Part shown: positions 1 to 11,449 of the stretch, piece by piece | Position numbering within the stretch: position 1 is the first letter of the stretch | Layout: the number at the start of each line of letters is the position of its first letter | Source of the DNA: Dromiciops gliroides | Lineage: Eukaryota; Chordata; Mammalia; Microbiotheria; Microbiotheriidae | Length of the DNA: 64,000 nt | NCBI RefSeq assembly: GCF_019393635.1 | Contig: NC_057864.1 | Location: 81,006,882 to 81,070,881, forward strand | Reading direction: 5' to 3' | Made by a program: the position numbers and the translations under genes | The notes under the pieces: model-generated | What the model saw: the letters and a program-made list of their open reading frames with translations, nothing else | What the model was told of the DNA's origin: nothing | Database searches by the model: none

Positions 1-1672
1 ACTTTCAAGCATTCTTGTTGAAAAGACCTGAGCTGAATAGAAAATTTGATTGTCAAATACAAGACCCTAGAGAAGTATAAAAAGGTAAACAGGAAAAAAA
101 CATCATAAGGGAAATTAAAAGGTTAAACTGTTTACATTCCTACATGGGAAAATGATACTTGTAACTCATAAGAACTTTTTCATTATTAGGGCAGCTGAAT
201 GGAGCATATTTAGACAGAGAGAACAGGTTGAATATGAAGGGATGATATCTTTAAGAAAATAAAATTAAAGGGTGAGAGGAATGCACTTGGAGAAAGGGAA
301 AAGGAGAGGTGGAGTAGGGTAAAGTGTCTCTCATAAAAGAAACAAACAAAAAAAAAAGCTTATATAGTGCAGGCAAATATGGGGAAGGTGTTAGGGAGTG
401 AGTGAACCTTACTCTCATCAGAATTGTCTCAAAGAGGGAATAATATATACTCTATTGGGTATAGTAATGCATCTTACCCTGCAGGAAAGCATGAGGGGAT
501 GGGGACAAAAGGGGTGTATTATAGAAGGGGAAGGGGGCAATTAGAAGCAAAACACTTTTGAAGAGCATCAGGGCGAGAGGAGATAGAAGATAGAGTAAAT
601 GGCATGGGGAGGGAATAGGATTGAGGGGAATACAGTTAGCAACAGTAACTGTGAAAAAATTTTTGAAGTTTGTCTGACAAAGGCCTCATTTCTCAAATAC
701 ATAGAGAACTGAGTCAAATTTATTAAAATAAGAGCCAATCCCCAATTGATCACTGATCAAAATATATGAAGAGTTTTCAGATGAAATAATCAAAACTATC
801 TATGGCCATATAAAAATACTCTAATTCACTATTGATTAGAAGATGCAAGTCAAAACAATTCTGGGGTAATACCTCATACCTATTGAATTGGATAATAGGA
901 CAGCAGAGGAAAATGACAAATGTTGTAGGGAATATGGGGAAAATGAGACATTAATGCACTGTTGGTAGAGTAATATGATTCAAACATTCTGTATAGTAAT
1001 TTGGAACTATGTCCAAAGGGCTATAAAACCTTCATACTCTTAGGTTGCTATCCAAAATGAGATAAAAAACAAATTATTAAAGGACCTATATGTACAAGAA
1101 TATTTATGGCAGTCCTTTTCTGGTACAAAAAATTTGAAATTGAGGAGATGCCCATCAATTGGGGAATGGCTGAACAAATGCTGGGATGAGATTATGATAG
1201 GACACTATTGTGCTATAAGGAATGATGAGCAGGATGCTCTCAGAAAAACTTGGAAAGACTTACATGAGATGATGCAAAGTGCAATGTACTGTATACAAAA
1301 TAACAGTAATATTGTAAGATGATCCACTGTGAAGGACTTAGCTATTCTCATTAACACAATGATCCAAGAGAACTCTGAAAGACTTATGAAAAATGTGATC
1401 CATCTCCAGATAAAAAATTGATGGTGTCTGAATTTAGATTGACGCATAATTTTTTAGTTTCTTTTTCTTAATATTTTGTCTGTTTTCTTTTATAACCTGA
1501 TATGGAAATATTTTTCATGACTACACATGCATAATGTACATTGAATTGCTTGAGTTCTTAAGGCATGGGGTGGGGAGGGAGGGAGAAAAAGGATTCAGAA
1601 CACAAATTTTTTTAAATGGATGTTTAAAAGTTTTTACATGTAATTAGAAAAAAATTAAATTCTAAATAAAGG
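1..1672 (+). mobile_element. L1 LINE-derived element, 3' part with ORF2 C-terminus
   Basis: This is a decayed L1 retroelement. From about 655 the text follows the end of L1 ORF2: a block on new peptides from 'ctgacaaaggcctcatttct', then a degenerate 'ccaaagggctataaaa' block, then a C-terminal remnant at 1134-1322. That remnant has the residues RRCPSIGEWLNK followed by YCAIRNDEQ, matching the RGCPSIGEWLNKLWY...MEYYCA pattern of L1 ORF2. A 3' UTR follows with a G-rich 'ggggtggggagggaggga' tract and an AATAAA at 1665-1670. Positions 1-650 are purine-rich and non-coding. I recognise them only as sequence commonly joined to this L1 in marsupials. Multiple frame breaks show it is dead. The 5' end lies outside the window. 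Confidence 0.85.
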
Positions 1673-1673
1673 A

Positions 1674-1759
1674 ATATATACATACATGCATTCATGTGTA
1701 TACATATACATATATGTATATGCATACATATACACATATACATACACACACACATATAA
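1674..1759. repeat. (TATACA/CACATA)n low-complexity repeat
   Basis: Alternating purine-pyrimidine run of mixed AT and CA units directly after the L1 poly(A) end, probably grown from the L1 tail. Confidence 0.9.
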
Positions 1760-1835
1760 AATAGGAACTTAGAAATTCTTAGGGCACTATTCTTTGTATT
1801 ATACCTGTCTGCCAGCAGAATATTGTTATCTTATT

Positions 1836-2087
1836 GTTGTTCAGTCATTCCAATAATGTCTAACTCTTTGTGACCCCATTTGGGGTTTTCTTGGCAAAGA
1901 TACATGAGTGGTTTACCATTTGCTCCTCCAGCTCCTTTTGCAGATGAGGAACTGGGGTAAACAGGATTAAGTTACTTGACCATGGTCACACAGCTAATAA
2001 GTGACTGAAGCCAGATTCGAACTCATGGAGATGAGTCTTGTTTACTCTAGGCCTGGAATTCTATCCCCTGTGCCACCTAGATGACTT
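1836..2087 (-). mobile_element. Long tRNA-headed SINE, minus strand
   Basis: Reads in reverse order: tail unit 'ttgttgttcagtc', the 'ccccatttggggttttcttgg' type block, the core 'ggtcacacagctaa', B box 'gattcgaactcatgg' and head 'gtgccacctagatga'. It belongs to the longer SINE subtype, whose 3' part carries the 'ccatttgctcctccagctc' segment that the short subtype lacks. Confidence 0.88.
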
Positions 2088-2089
2088 TG

Positions 2090-3256
2090 TTATTCTTTTA
2101 TGGAAGCCTTTATGACCTTCATATTAATAAAGGAATATTTAGGAACAGAATATAGAACTGAAACTGAGATGGGTTATAACTTACAACTTAAGAAAAAGTC
2201 ATGCATTTTATTTTCTTTAAATGATAGTTGGAAAATGCTAAATATGTAATTCTTCAGTCATTTCACACATGTAATCAGCTACCTAATTTGAAAAGATAAT
2301 GATTTACAAGCCACCTGCTAACTAGCAGATGTTAACGTATACACATGTGAATGTAATAAAGAAACAAATCTGAACACTTCAATCACCCACTAATGTTGAG
2401 TTTTCTATTCTGAAAAATACCTACTGTTCAGTGAAATAAGATACTGATTTCTTTTAAGAATAACTAAGAACTCCATGGAACATTTTTGGTAGTCAGCTGC
2501 CTAGACAACTCTATGGTGGTTTTTTTCAGTGAAAGGAGAATCATTTGGTATACCTAAAACAGTACAGAAGTCCAAAATACTAAGAAATAGGGTGATGGAG
2601 GAAAAATATGGAATAATTTGCAAAATATCACCAAGACAACAAAAGATACTGAATGCTAAATTAAAGGAAAGTGATTGGTAGAAATAAATTTAACCAGTTC
2701 AGAGCAAGGATTATCTTTACTATGTGAGAAATAGTTTTAAATGGCATTTAAAAAGGCCCTTTATACATTATTAACAGTGAAATACCTCCTACTTTTCACT
2801 CAAGCAACTCTCATCTTCACTGGAAAGTTGGATCCCCTGTGGCTATCTGACTATTGCTCTTTCAGGGATTTGACTTAGAATTACTCCATGGTCAAACTGG
2901 CCTATTATTAAAATGCTAGCTTGCTGTTTTAACCAAGACCTACAGGACAGTACATGACTCTCTTCAACCAATTGCAAGACAGTTTCTGTATAATCTCTTT
3001 TACTTTCATTCAATTTGTATCTTTGATTCATTGATTGAATCAATGGAGGCATTGACTAGGAATCATTCACGCCTAGTTTTTGTCCTTGATTGATTCTATA
3101 ACTCAAAGAAATATTCTCACCTTTTGATATCTCTGACAGCTCTGACTTCCCTAAAGCAGTTTCCTAGTATGAAAATATAAAAGGTCCCAACCAGATGTAT
3201 TTGGTGTCTCTCAAATGTAATTGGTGCCTAAGATTGTAGGAGTTGCCATACCTATG
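2090..3256. other. Unassigned AT-rich interval
   Basis: I see no gene and no recognisable repeat here. Open frames are short and lack similarity to any family I know. Confidence 0.5.
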
Positions 3257-3260
3257 CACA

Positions 3261-3682
3261 TGTAATGATTGGAATGACACCACCTCCTGGGAAGTTACTG
3301 TAGGAAAGCTCCGCCATGAGGAGAAGGCATCTGAGGACAAGCCATGTGGTCAGGTCCTTAGTGTCAGGAAGTGATGTTTGCTCGTGGGTACTGTCTATCA
3401 AAGCTACCAACCGATTGGACCTGTGTGTGTGGGATGTTCCCAGTTTCACAGGAGGCTTCTGGGAGGAAGGAGGAAGCGTTGGGTCCATTTTGTTCCTGAC
3501 CTCACCATGGCAGGTCGGATGATGGGGTCTCTTAGAAATAGTTAGATTTTTACCTTTCTCTCTGATCCTAATGCTCTTTAATAAATACTTAAACACTTAA
3601 ATACTCTTGCTCAAGCTTATAATTTATTGGTGATCACTCATTAGATATTTTAGACAGACTAGCTAGAATTTTAGCCCTTACA
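3261..3682 (+). mobile_element. Solo LTR of an endogenous retrovirus
   Basis: A 422-bp unit starts TGTAATG and ends CCTTACA, so its termini form the inverted repeat TGTAA/TTACA with the canonical TG...CA of LTRs. It is flanked by a 4-bp direct repeat, CACA, at 3257-3260 and 3683-3686. A poly(A) signal AATAAA lies at 3580-3585, about 100 bp before the 3' end, which fits a U3-R-U5 order on the plus strand. It is more GC-rich than its surroundings. No internal retroviral sequence follows, so this is a solo LTR left by recombination between two LTRs. A 4-bp duplication suits a gammaretrovirus-like (class I) source, but family assignment is inference. Short open frames inside it are not retroviral genes. 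Confidence 0.82.
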
Positions 3683-3779
3683 CACATTTATGGATAGAGA
3701 TGAGGACACCCACACCTAGAGAAGCTAAGTGCCACTGTATCCTTGTTACATATTCTTTTAAGGCAAAGTAAACCTCCTT

Positions 3780-3973
3780 TAGGCAGATAGGTGGCAAAGC
3801 AAATAGAGTTCTGGGCCTGGAATCAGGAAGACTCATCTTAGGAGTTTAAATCTGGCATCAGACACTTCCTAGCTCTGTGACACTGAATGTCACCTAATCT
3901 TGTTTGCCTCAGTTTGTTATCTGCAAAATGATCTGGAAAAAGAATTGCAAACCTTTCCAGTAACTTTGCTGTT
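3780..3973 (+). mobile_element. Long-type SINE, plus strand
   Basis: Head 'aggcagataggtggca', B-box-like 'gagtttaaatctgg', core 'ctagctctgtgac', then the long-subtype 3' segment 'ctggaaaaagaattgcaaa'. It ends early, next to the reverse-transcriptase fragment, so its tail is missing. Confidence 0.85.
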
Positions 3974-3974
3974 C

Positions 3975-4225
3975 CTGGCATTTCTCCTGGAATTGTTAGG
4001 CAGCAAAAAACATATCCACTGTTCCTCAGTCCTTTCTGAAGCCACACTGGCTCTTGGGTAGATGACCATCCTTCAGGTGAAGGACCAATCTATTAAGGAT
4101 GACTTTAGCAAGAGTCTTGTGAGAGTTGGGTAACAGGTGGACACCAAAAGTGGAAAGAAGTCCTGTAATGGGCTCAGAAGCCCTCACACCAAAGGTAGCA
4201 GTGTTCTGTGAATACCCATACACCC
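3975..4225 (-). pseudogene. RTE-like LINE reverse-transcriptase fragment
   Basis: On the minus strand the frame ending near 4026 reads KTLAKVILNRLVLHL, then LPKSQCGFRKD. This matches the LINE reverse-transcriptase block 'GK.LA..LLNRL..H' followed by 'LPESQCGFR.GRG'. After a stop, the similarity continues as a degraded 'AA.QFQEKCQEQ' run. No catalytic YADD box is inside the fragment. It is a small 5'- and 3'-truncated remnant, probably of the RTE superfamily. I cannot name the family, and it differs from the RTE copy at 49.4 kb. Confidence 0.7.
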
Positions 4226-4229
4226 CAGG

Positions 4230-5350
4230 TGATGCCTAAAACACATCTGAAAATAGTCTTAGGAAAAGAGTATCTTATTAAATATAGTACCTGGGCCTAT
4301 AAGTCTCAGACATTCCTTTTACAACAATATTCTCTTAAAGGTCAAAACCTTACTTTAGCAGCAAATGTTAAAAAAATATATTTTTCTACTGCTTAATGTA
4401 AAATTTATTTTATGTTTTATAAAAATTCTAATTATATGACTGAAAATTTCTACTAGTGTCTATATTTATGATACTAATACATTGCTAACCTAAACATGCT
4501 ATATTTTAAAATTTTACAGGATTCCCATTAACTTCAATGAAAATGGTTCATTTCACATAGAACTAAATTGAATCTGAAAATGTACCTGTATTTCAAATCA
4601 ATATTAACTTCTAGTGGCATATACTTTACAACAGGAGGTGATCTACAAATTACTAAGGGTGTGAACTATTGCATCACCTCCAGTCTTGGAAAATAATCAT
4701 AAGCTTAATATGGAGGTCCTTTAGGATATAAACTTCTTCAGGACAGTAATTATTTTTGTTTTTCTTTGTATCTCTAGGGAGTAGAACATATTGAACACAA
4801 CAAATATCTTCTCATGGACTGCTGGAGAAGGCCAGTGCTGCTCTTCTGCTGTAACTTATTTGCATGCAAAATATAAATTTAAATATTATGATTCATACTT
4901 GGTCTTATTGGTACAGGTTTTTCCTTCACTGAGGCAAACCATATTCTTTCCATGCTTTCTCATCTTATGGAATTATCATCCATAGTTCTTGATAAGTTCT
5001 CTAATAGAAGATTTACCCATTGCACTGGAAAATTTATTCTTGTGTCTTGAATATTTTGTGATTACCAGTGCAATAGTTCAGCTATCTATGTATTATCTCT
5101 CATCTCACTACAATAGTAGCTCATGCATTCTTTTACTATCATAGACCGTCAATAATGTCTTCAATATCACTTTGCTAACATAAATCAGACTTGATGATAT
5201 GTTGCAGTGATAGCATGTACTATGTATCTTTCCATTTTTTTGGCTCCCCTGCAATTATGATTTTTTAATGTTATAGTATTACACAAAACCATCTAGCATC
5301 AGCATAAAGTTTCCACTGAGGAATGCTAGTATTAAAAAGTAATTTGCAAC
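4230..5350. other. Unassigned AT-rich interval
   Basis: No recognisable gene or repeat. Only short chance frames are present. Confidence 0.5.
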
Positions 5351-5354
5351 AGTG

Positions 5355-5530
5355 GGCAACAAAGGAAAGCAGAATGGCAAAATGGATAGATAGATGATTT
5401 CAGAGTCAAGGTTCATTTCCTGTCTCTCATACTTACTAGCTGTGTAACTAACCCTGAATAAGTTCCCTTATTTCTTATCACCTCCAGGCAAGTCTCAAAG
5501 ACTATAAATTACAGAATAATTGTCATTCTT
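5355..5530 (+). mobile_element. Degraded SINE (MIR/tRNA-headed type)
   Basis: Traces of a head ('atggcaaaatggatagat'), a B-box-like 'caaggttcatttcc' and the core 'cttactagctgtgtaact' in the right order. Heavily diverged. Confidence 0.55.
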
Positions 5531-5859
5531 GATTAGGAGAAGGTTTCTTTAACAATGAATCATATAGCAAGTTTCTTGTCATTGGAAGCCTCAAAGAAGA
5601 GGATGGATTATCACTTGGCAGCAATGTGTTAAGGATGATTAAATACAAAGGCAAATGTCAGCAAAAAGAAAATTAGCTTAACACATCATAGAATTAATCC
5701 TAGTCATTGATCAAACATGTTTCACTGATATTTTATTATTATTATGGCTAGTGGTAAGATCATGTGGCTGAAGGTAAGAGCTTATACAAGATGACATGTT
5801 AGTTGTTAAGAATCTATGACTTGAATGAATTTCACTTTGTTGACAAATATCTACTTATT

Positions 5860-6020
5860 TAATACATAGTATCATGGAATTTTTGAACAAAAAATATGTT
5901 GGAAATTTTATGGTCCAATCCTTTGACATTATAGAAAACCATATTATCCCAGGTTACTCAACTTGTTCACGTAAATTCTGGGGCTAGAACACAATACTGC
6001 CTCATCTACATAAAAATAGT
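5860..6020 (-). mobile_element. Ancient MIR-like remnant
   Basis: The order 'atcatggaatttttgaac', 'tggtccaatcctttgaca', 'ccaggttactcaact' resembles mammalian MIR-associated sequence read antisense. Weak. Confidence 0.35.
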
Positions 6021-7355
6021 TCTTACTCTTCCTTTGGTGGTTTAAAAAAATAATTCTAAGTTCAAAGAATTGAGTACATTCTGAAATGATGGCATTTGCC
6101 TTAAAATTATCATAAAACTCTTGTCATAGAAATAATATTTTTCCATAAATGTGCATTATTCCTTCTGGGTGGAAAATCATCAAGTAAGCTATAATGATTG
6201 AAATCAATTATATAAAAACTCATTGATTGATGAAGAAACATAATCAGACATTTAAATATGGCCAAATCATAATACTACTAAAAAATCACTAGGATGACAA
6301 AAAAAATAACTGGGAGGGTTGCCTTGAATAGGAATCATAATGTAAACATTTGTCCAATATAGATAAGCAGTCATTAAATCAACTGCTTGAATATGAGTGA
6401 ATTGTGGAAATGTTTGTTAATGTGATTTTATGCATATGCAAACAATTGAAGGTTTCAAATTATGGTACCACCAAAATGTTTAGAAGATTTGTCTGCCATT
6501 TCACCTCTGTAAATGACTTGTTTTTTAAGTGCTTAATTGCTGTCAGATCACCTACCTACTGTCAAGATTCGGAACTGTGAATCAATAAACCAAAAACATA
6601 AAAACAAAACAAAGCCCCAAACCTCCCCCAAACAAACAAACAAAATCTAGAGCAATATTTTCATAGGAGATAAAGGTCTGTTAAGTTAAAATTTTCCAAC
6701 ACTAAAATGAGATGTTGAGATATTATTTGTCTTCGGTCATAATGGACCAAACAGATGGTTTGATAATCCCACTCATTACTAACTTAGGGTTTCCACCGCT
6801 TCCTACAAAAAAGGATACTCATAAATATTTTTTATAATCCATAAATGGCATGATGGAATTTAATCAAAATGGTGGTATCGAGCATGAGTAGCCTAATCAC
6901 ATTAAGTTGTGCTATTTAATAAGGGTGACCTTTAAAGATGATACCTCCTTTGAGTCTAATTCAGTTGTTCTCTTTCCTGCCCAGTAAATTGAAGTTAATT
7001 GACAAAAAATGAAACATTGTTTTATTATACAATTAATGATACTTAAAAATTGATACTGTGAATCTTAGTGCCTTAAAATATAAACAGGTAAAATTTGGAA
7101 TATATTTTAATTTGTCTCAGACTATTAAATCTTCTTGTCATATCTCTGCTCTGTCAGCATTAACCTTTAAATTGAAAGTATCTTTAATAATAATAATAAC
7201 ATGGCAATTGTTTCTATATTGCAATAGTAGGATGATTGACAAGAACCTAATTGGTTAACCCAGAACTTTCTGTCACCCTGATTAGAATAGTCAGTGTATA
7301 TGGCATTGTGATGATCGGATATTTATTCTGAAAAAACTCAGTGCTGATACCTGAT
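6021..7355. other. Unassigned AT-rich interval
   Basis: Nothing recognisable. It contains an A/C-rich stretch near 6590-6650 ('aacaaacaaacaaa'). Confidence 0.5.
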
Positions 7356-7370
7356 CCAAATGTATAGTTT

Positions 7371-7517
7371 TTTTTAATTAATAAAGTATTTTTTTTCCCG
7401 TTACATGTAAAGATAGTTCTCAACTTTTGTTTATACAAGCTTTACAATTTCAGATTTTTCTCCCTCCCTCCCCTCCCTCCCCCCTCCACTAGACAACAGG
7501 TAATCTGATATAGGTTG

Positions 7518-7552
<35 letters not shown>

Positions 7553-8168
7553 ATATATGTATACATATATACATATATATGCACATAATAACTTTAATCC
7601 TATTTCTGCATTAGTCATATTATAAGAGAAAAAATCAGAGCAATGATGAAAAACCTCAAAATAGGAAAAAACAACAGCACCAAAAACAAATAGTATGGTT
7701 CATTTAGCATCTATACTCCACAGTTCTTTTTTTTTTCCTTGGATTTGGAGATCCTCTTCTATCATGAGTTCCCTGGAACTCTTCTGTACCATTGTATTGG
7801 TAAGAAGAATATAGTCCATCACAGTAGATCAACACTCAATGTTGATGATACTGTGTACAATGTTCTTCTGGTTCTGCTTATCTCACTCATCATCTGCCCA
7901 CGCAAGACCCTCCAGATTTCTCTGAACTCCTTCTGCTCATCGTTTCTTACAGCACAATAGTATTCCATTGTATTCATATACCACAACTTGTCCAGCCATT
8001 CCCCAATTGATGGGCATCCCCTCAACTTCCAATTCCTTGCCACCACGTAAAGAGAAGCTATAAATATTTTTGTGCATGTGGGTCCCTTTCCCCTTTCCAT
8101 GATTTCTTTGGGAAAAAGACCTAAAAGTAGGATTGCTGGGTCAAAGGGTATGCACAGCTTTATTGCCC
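7371..8168 (-). mobile_element. 5'-truncated L1 insertion with perfect 15-bp duplication
   Basis: The 15-bp word 'ccaaatgtatagttt' occurs at 7356-7370 and again at 8169-8183, bracketing a minus-strand L1 3' end of 798 bp. On the minus strand the frame is open through the ORF2 C-terminus (IPFDPAILLLGLFPK, then RGCPSIGEWLDKLWYM, MEYYCAVRNDEQ, SRTRRTLYTV) to a stop at about 7819. A 3' UTR follows, with the complement of the 'ccctccctcccc' G-rich tract, and an A-rich tail that abuts the left duplication. This is textbook target-primed insertion with 5' truncation. The unbroken frame and perfect duplication make it one of the younger insertions here. Confidence 0.93.
7516..7582. repeat. (TA)n(TG)n microsatellite inside the L1 3' UTR
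   Basis: A pure TA run, then a TG run, then imperfect TATACA units. It sits where other L1 copies here have a short 'acatatataaccta' motif, so it probably expanded after insertion. Confidence 0.9.
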
Positions 8169-8199
8169 CCAAATGTATAGTTTGGGCCATAATTTATAA

Positions 8200-10332
8200 T
8201 AAATTCTTTTCACAATTGTTCCGTAGTTGGTCATCTAAATATAATATTTATTTTATTTTCAAAAATGAGTTTTTCAATAAATTTGTGGATGGATTAATGT
8301 ATGTATTATGAATGCTCTGGGCAAAAGAAAGAGAAAGAAAGAAAGATAAAGTAGGGAAAGAGGGAGGGAGAGGAGGAAAGAAGGAAGGAAGGAAGGAAGG
8401 AAAAAAGAAAGAAAGTAAGTCACCTGATGTTCATGTATCTGTTAATTGTTTTGTTTCTCAACTTGGCTAGGCTTCAGATGAAATTAATTTAATATAACCT
8501 ACTACAGTTTGTATTCTAATGACATAGTAAAGGTACTGCCATGTTTCAAGGAAGGTTTATTCTGAAGAATGCTTTTCAGTATTCTAATTATGAGGAAAAA
8601 TTCATATTTCACAAACCAGTAACCATTTTTGAGAATGAAAGAATATAATTCCAACTTCTTTGATATCAACAATCAAAGAGAAAATGCAACCTTACTCATC
8701 CTTCCCCTGCCCAAGAATGTAATAGAGCTGCCCCTTGTCTATTGTATTGAATTGAAAATTATTTTATGTGGCCTTCAAGCCTCTGCACCAACCTAATTTT
8801 CCATTCTCGTCTGATATGGTAAACGTGTCCCCAAACATGTCATTCACCCTATTCCTTTGCAAGGTCAATTTTAAACACTAGGCATGCCTTTTTCTCATAG
8901 TTTTTCTTTTTTATCTCTAGTGCCTTTTACATCATTTTGTTACACAGAATAATTTGTCTAGTTGCATCCCACTATGTAATGGCCAAATGTGACTTTACAT
9001 GAAAATAATTCTATTTTACCAAAAACAAAACTCATATAAATGTGACAAGAGAGTCATATATAGCACAAGATTTTCATCTAAATAATAAGGAAATATTCCC
9101 TCAAATGGAATACAGTTTGAAAAAATGTTGGGTTATTTGCAATTTATCTTAATAACCACAGCATGTTGCTATAGAAATAACTCTAACATAGAAATATCTG
9201 TGATTAAAATAGTATATGAAGCACATTTAATCAAGTTTGGAATGGAGTTTTACATAATTTGGGTTTAAAATTTTGCAAAATGTTCATACTCCCTGTATGT
9301 GTTTCAATTGCATGCTTATCCTTTTTTGACTATGAGCTATTTTATTAAGTGAGAAATTTGTATTTTTGGAAAGATGACACCGTTTAAAATGTCTTAATGA
9401 GCACTTGAAAGAAATTTTACCACCAGGTGGTGTTTTTAGTCACCAAACTGATCCTATTCAAAAGGCAAGAACATGAGAGAATAATTCCATTCTTACCAAA
9501 AGAGTTGTGGCATTCATCCACTGAGGATTTTTTGTCAAGTGACATAACTCTATGATTCTTGGGGAATTTTAAAAAAATAGTATTTCTATTTCCCTGTCAT
9601 GTATCTCTCTAGGAGAAGACTTAGGAATTCTCTACCTGGAACTTAACTCCTCCTCTTCAAGGTATGGACTTAAACTCCTAACATTTTGTGCTTTTATTTT
9701 TAAGTGTCTTATTGATAGAAAGGAATTTGAACTGCTTTTCAACATGGGTAGCTCATTTCTTGTGAAGCAAGGAAAAAAGATTTGGCAGAAGGTCCTGGCA
9801 AGAGATCTTGCTTCCTTTTTACCTCAATCTCTTATTGACATTCAGAGCTACAGTGCCTTTTTCTGACATCTAAAATAAGAGAAGCTAACAACTAATGATC
9901 TCCATACCAACTTTCTCACTTATATAATTTTGAGATTAATTTATACATTGTAGAAATAATAGATAAGGGTAATAAAAAAGATGAGAAGGGCATTCCTACG
10001 CAATCTTTCACAACAATCCACTTTATCATCACATAGCTAACTCAAGAAATACAATAATACACTGCTTTTTTAGGACAATATTTCTCAAGGTATCTCATAT
10101 TTAATTTCTGTCCCCCCCCCATGTATACTTCAAATTTATGTAAGATTTTTGGAAAGGTAATACTAGTTGAGAACATAATCAGTGAATCAATTAATGTTAA
10201 ATACTTTGTGCTACTTACTCTGCTGAGTGCTAGGAACACAAAGACAAAAACACTTAAAGTATTTTATTTTTAAGGTATTATTATATCATGTGGGGTCATT
10301 TGGTCCTCCTATCTGACTTGTTAATTAATTTT
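8200..10332. other. Mostly unassigned interval; faint L2-like piece at 8730-8960
   Basis: Apart from the purine microsatellite listed separately, I see no gene. At 8730-8960 the word order 'gtggccttcaagcctctgc' and 'attcctttgcaaggtcaa' resembles old L2-type sequence. Confidence in that piece is low. Confidence 0.4.
8320..8416. repeat. (GAAA)n/(GGAA)n purine microsatellite
   Basis: All-purine strand of GAAA, GGGA and GGAA units. Imperfect. Confidence 0.93.
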
Positions 10333-10492
10333 TTTGTTTTGTTTTGTTTTGCTTTTGCATGGCAATGAGGATTAAATGACTTGCTCAGGATCACACAGCT
10401 AGTAACTGTCAAGTGTCTGAGGCCAGATTTGAAATCAGGTACTCCTGAATCTAGTACCGGCACTTTATCCACTGCGCCACCTAGCTGTCCCC
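10333..10492 (-). mobile_element. Short-type SINE, minus strand
   Basis: A T-rich tail ('gttttgttttgttttg') leads into 'ggcaatgaggattaaatgac', core 'cacacagctagtaac', then 'gcgccacctagctgtcccc' as the reversed head. Near complete. Confidence 0.92.
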
Positions 10493-10504
10493 TATTTTTT
10501 TAAT

Positions 10505-10740
10505 AATATACATTTTTATTTAAAGTTTTGAGTTCTGAATTCTGTCCCTCCTTCCCTCCCCTCTCCCTGAGGCAGTAAACAATCAGATGTATCTTATTCA
10601 TGTGGAATTATACAGAACATTACCATATTAGTCATCTAGTATAAGAAAGCTTGAATACATTTTTTTTAAATGAAAGTTAAAAATGGCATGCTTTAGTCTA
10701 TGTTCATTCAATGTTAGTTCTTTCTTTTATCCCAACCAAA
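10505..10740 (-). mobile_element. L1 3' UTR fragment, minus strand
   Basis: Reversed L1 3' UTR: 'ttttatttaaagttttgag', the C-rich tract 'ccctccttccctcccctc', then 'catattagtcat'. Truncated before the coding region. It differs from the neighbouring copy and is probably another L1 subfamily. Confidence 0.7.
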
Positions 10741-10764
10741 GCTTCGGTTTATTTGTTTGTTTGT

Positions 10765-11412
10765 TAATTATAAAAGTTTGTTATTATTTGCCAGTTACAT
10801 GGAAAGATAGTTTTCAACATTTGTTTCTATAAAATTTTGAATTCCAATTTTTTCTGCCTCCCTTCCCCCTCCCTAAGACATCTGATTTAGGTTATATAGG
10901 TACAATCACATTAAACATATTTTCGCTTTACTCATGTTGTGAGAGAAGAATCAGAACAAAAGGGAAAAGCCTCAAAAAAGAAAAAGAAAAGTAGAAACAG
11001 TATGATTCAATCTGCATTCAAAATTCACAGTTATTTTTTCTGGATGTGGAGAACACTCTCCATCATGAGTTCTTTGGAATTGTCTTGGATCATTGTATTA
11101 CTGAGAAGAGCCAAGTCTATCACGGTTGATCATCATACAGCATTGCTGTTACTCTCTACAATGTTCTCCTGGTTCTGCTCACTTCACTCAGCATCAGTCC
11201 ACTTAAGTCTTTCCAGGTTTTTCTGAAAACTGCCAGCTCATCATTTCTTACAACACAATAGTATCCCATTACATTCATATACTTGTTCAGCCATTCATTC
11301 CCCAACTGATGGGCGTTCCCTTGATTTCCAATTCTTTGCCACCACAAAGAGAGCTGCTATAAATATTTTGTACATGTGGGTCCTTTTCCATTTTCTATAA
11401 TCTCTTAGGGAT
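10765..11412 (-). mobile_element. 5'-truncated L1, ORF2 C-terminus and 3' UTR
   Basis: A minus-strand L1 end. The frame at 11156-11347 carries SRTRRTL, YYCVVRNDE and GNEWLNKYMN of the ORF2 C-terminus, with a small insertion that breaks the usual CPSIGEWL box. The 3' UTR follows with the 'cctcccttccccctccct' tract. It is directly followed on the right by an older L1 copy. Confidence 0.88.
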
Positions 11413-11449
11413 ACAGAAGATAGTTTATTTCTTTGGGGAACACATCTAC

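Noticed and set aside
1836..2087. True tRNA gene from the B-box word
   Set aside because: Only the promoter boxes are tRNA-like. No cloverleaf is possible and the rest is SINE.
3252..3596. Minus-strand frame of 114 codons
   Set aside because: Falls inside the solo LTR on the strand opposite its poly(A) signal; no protein similarity.
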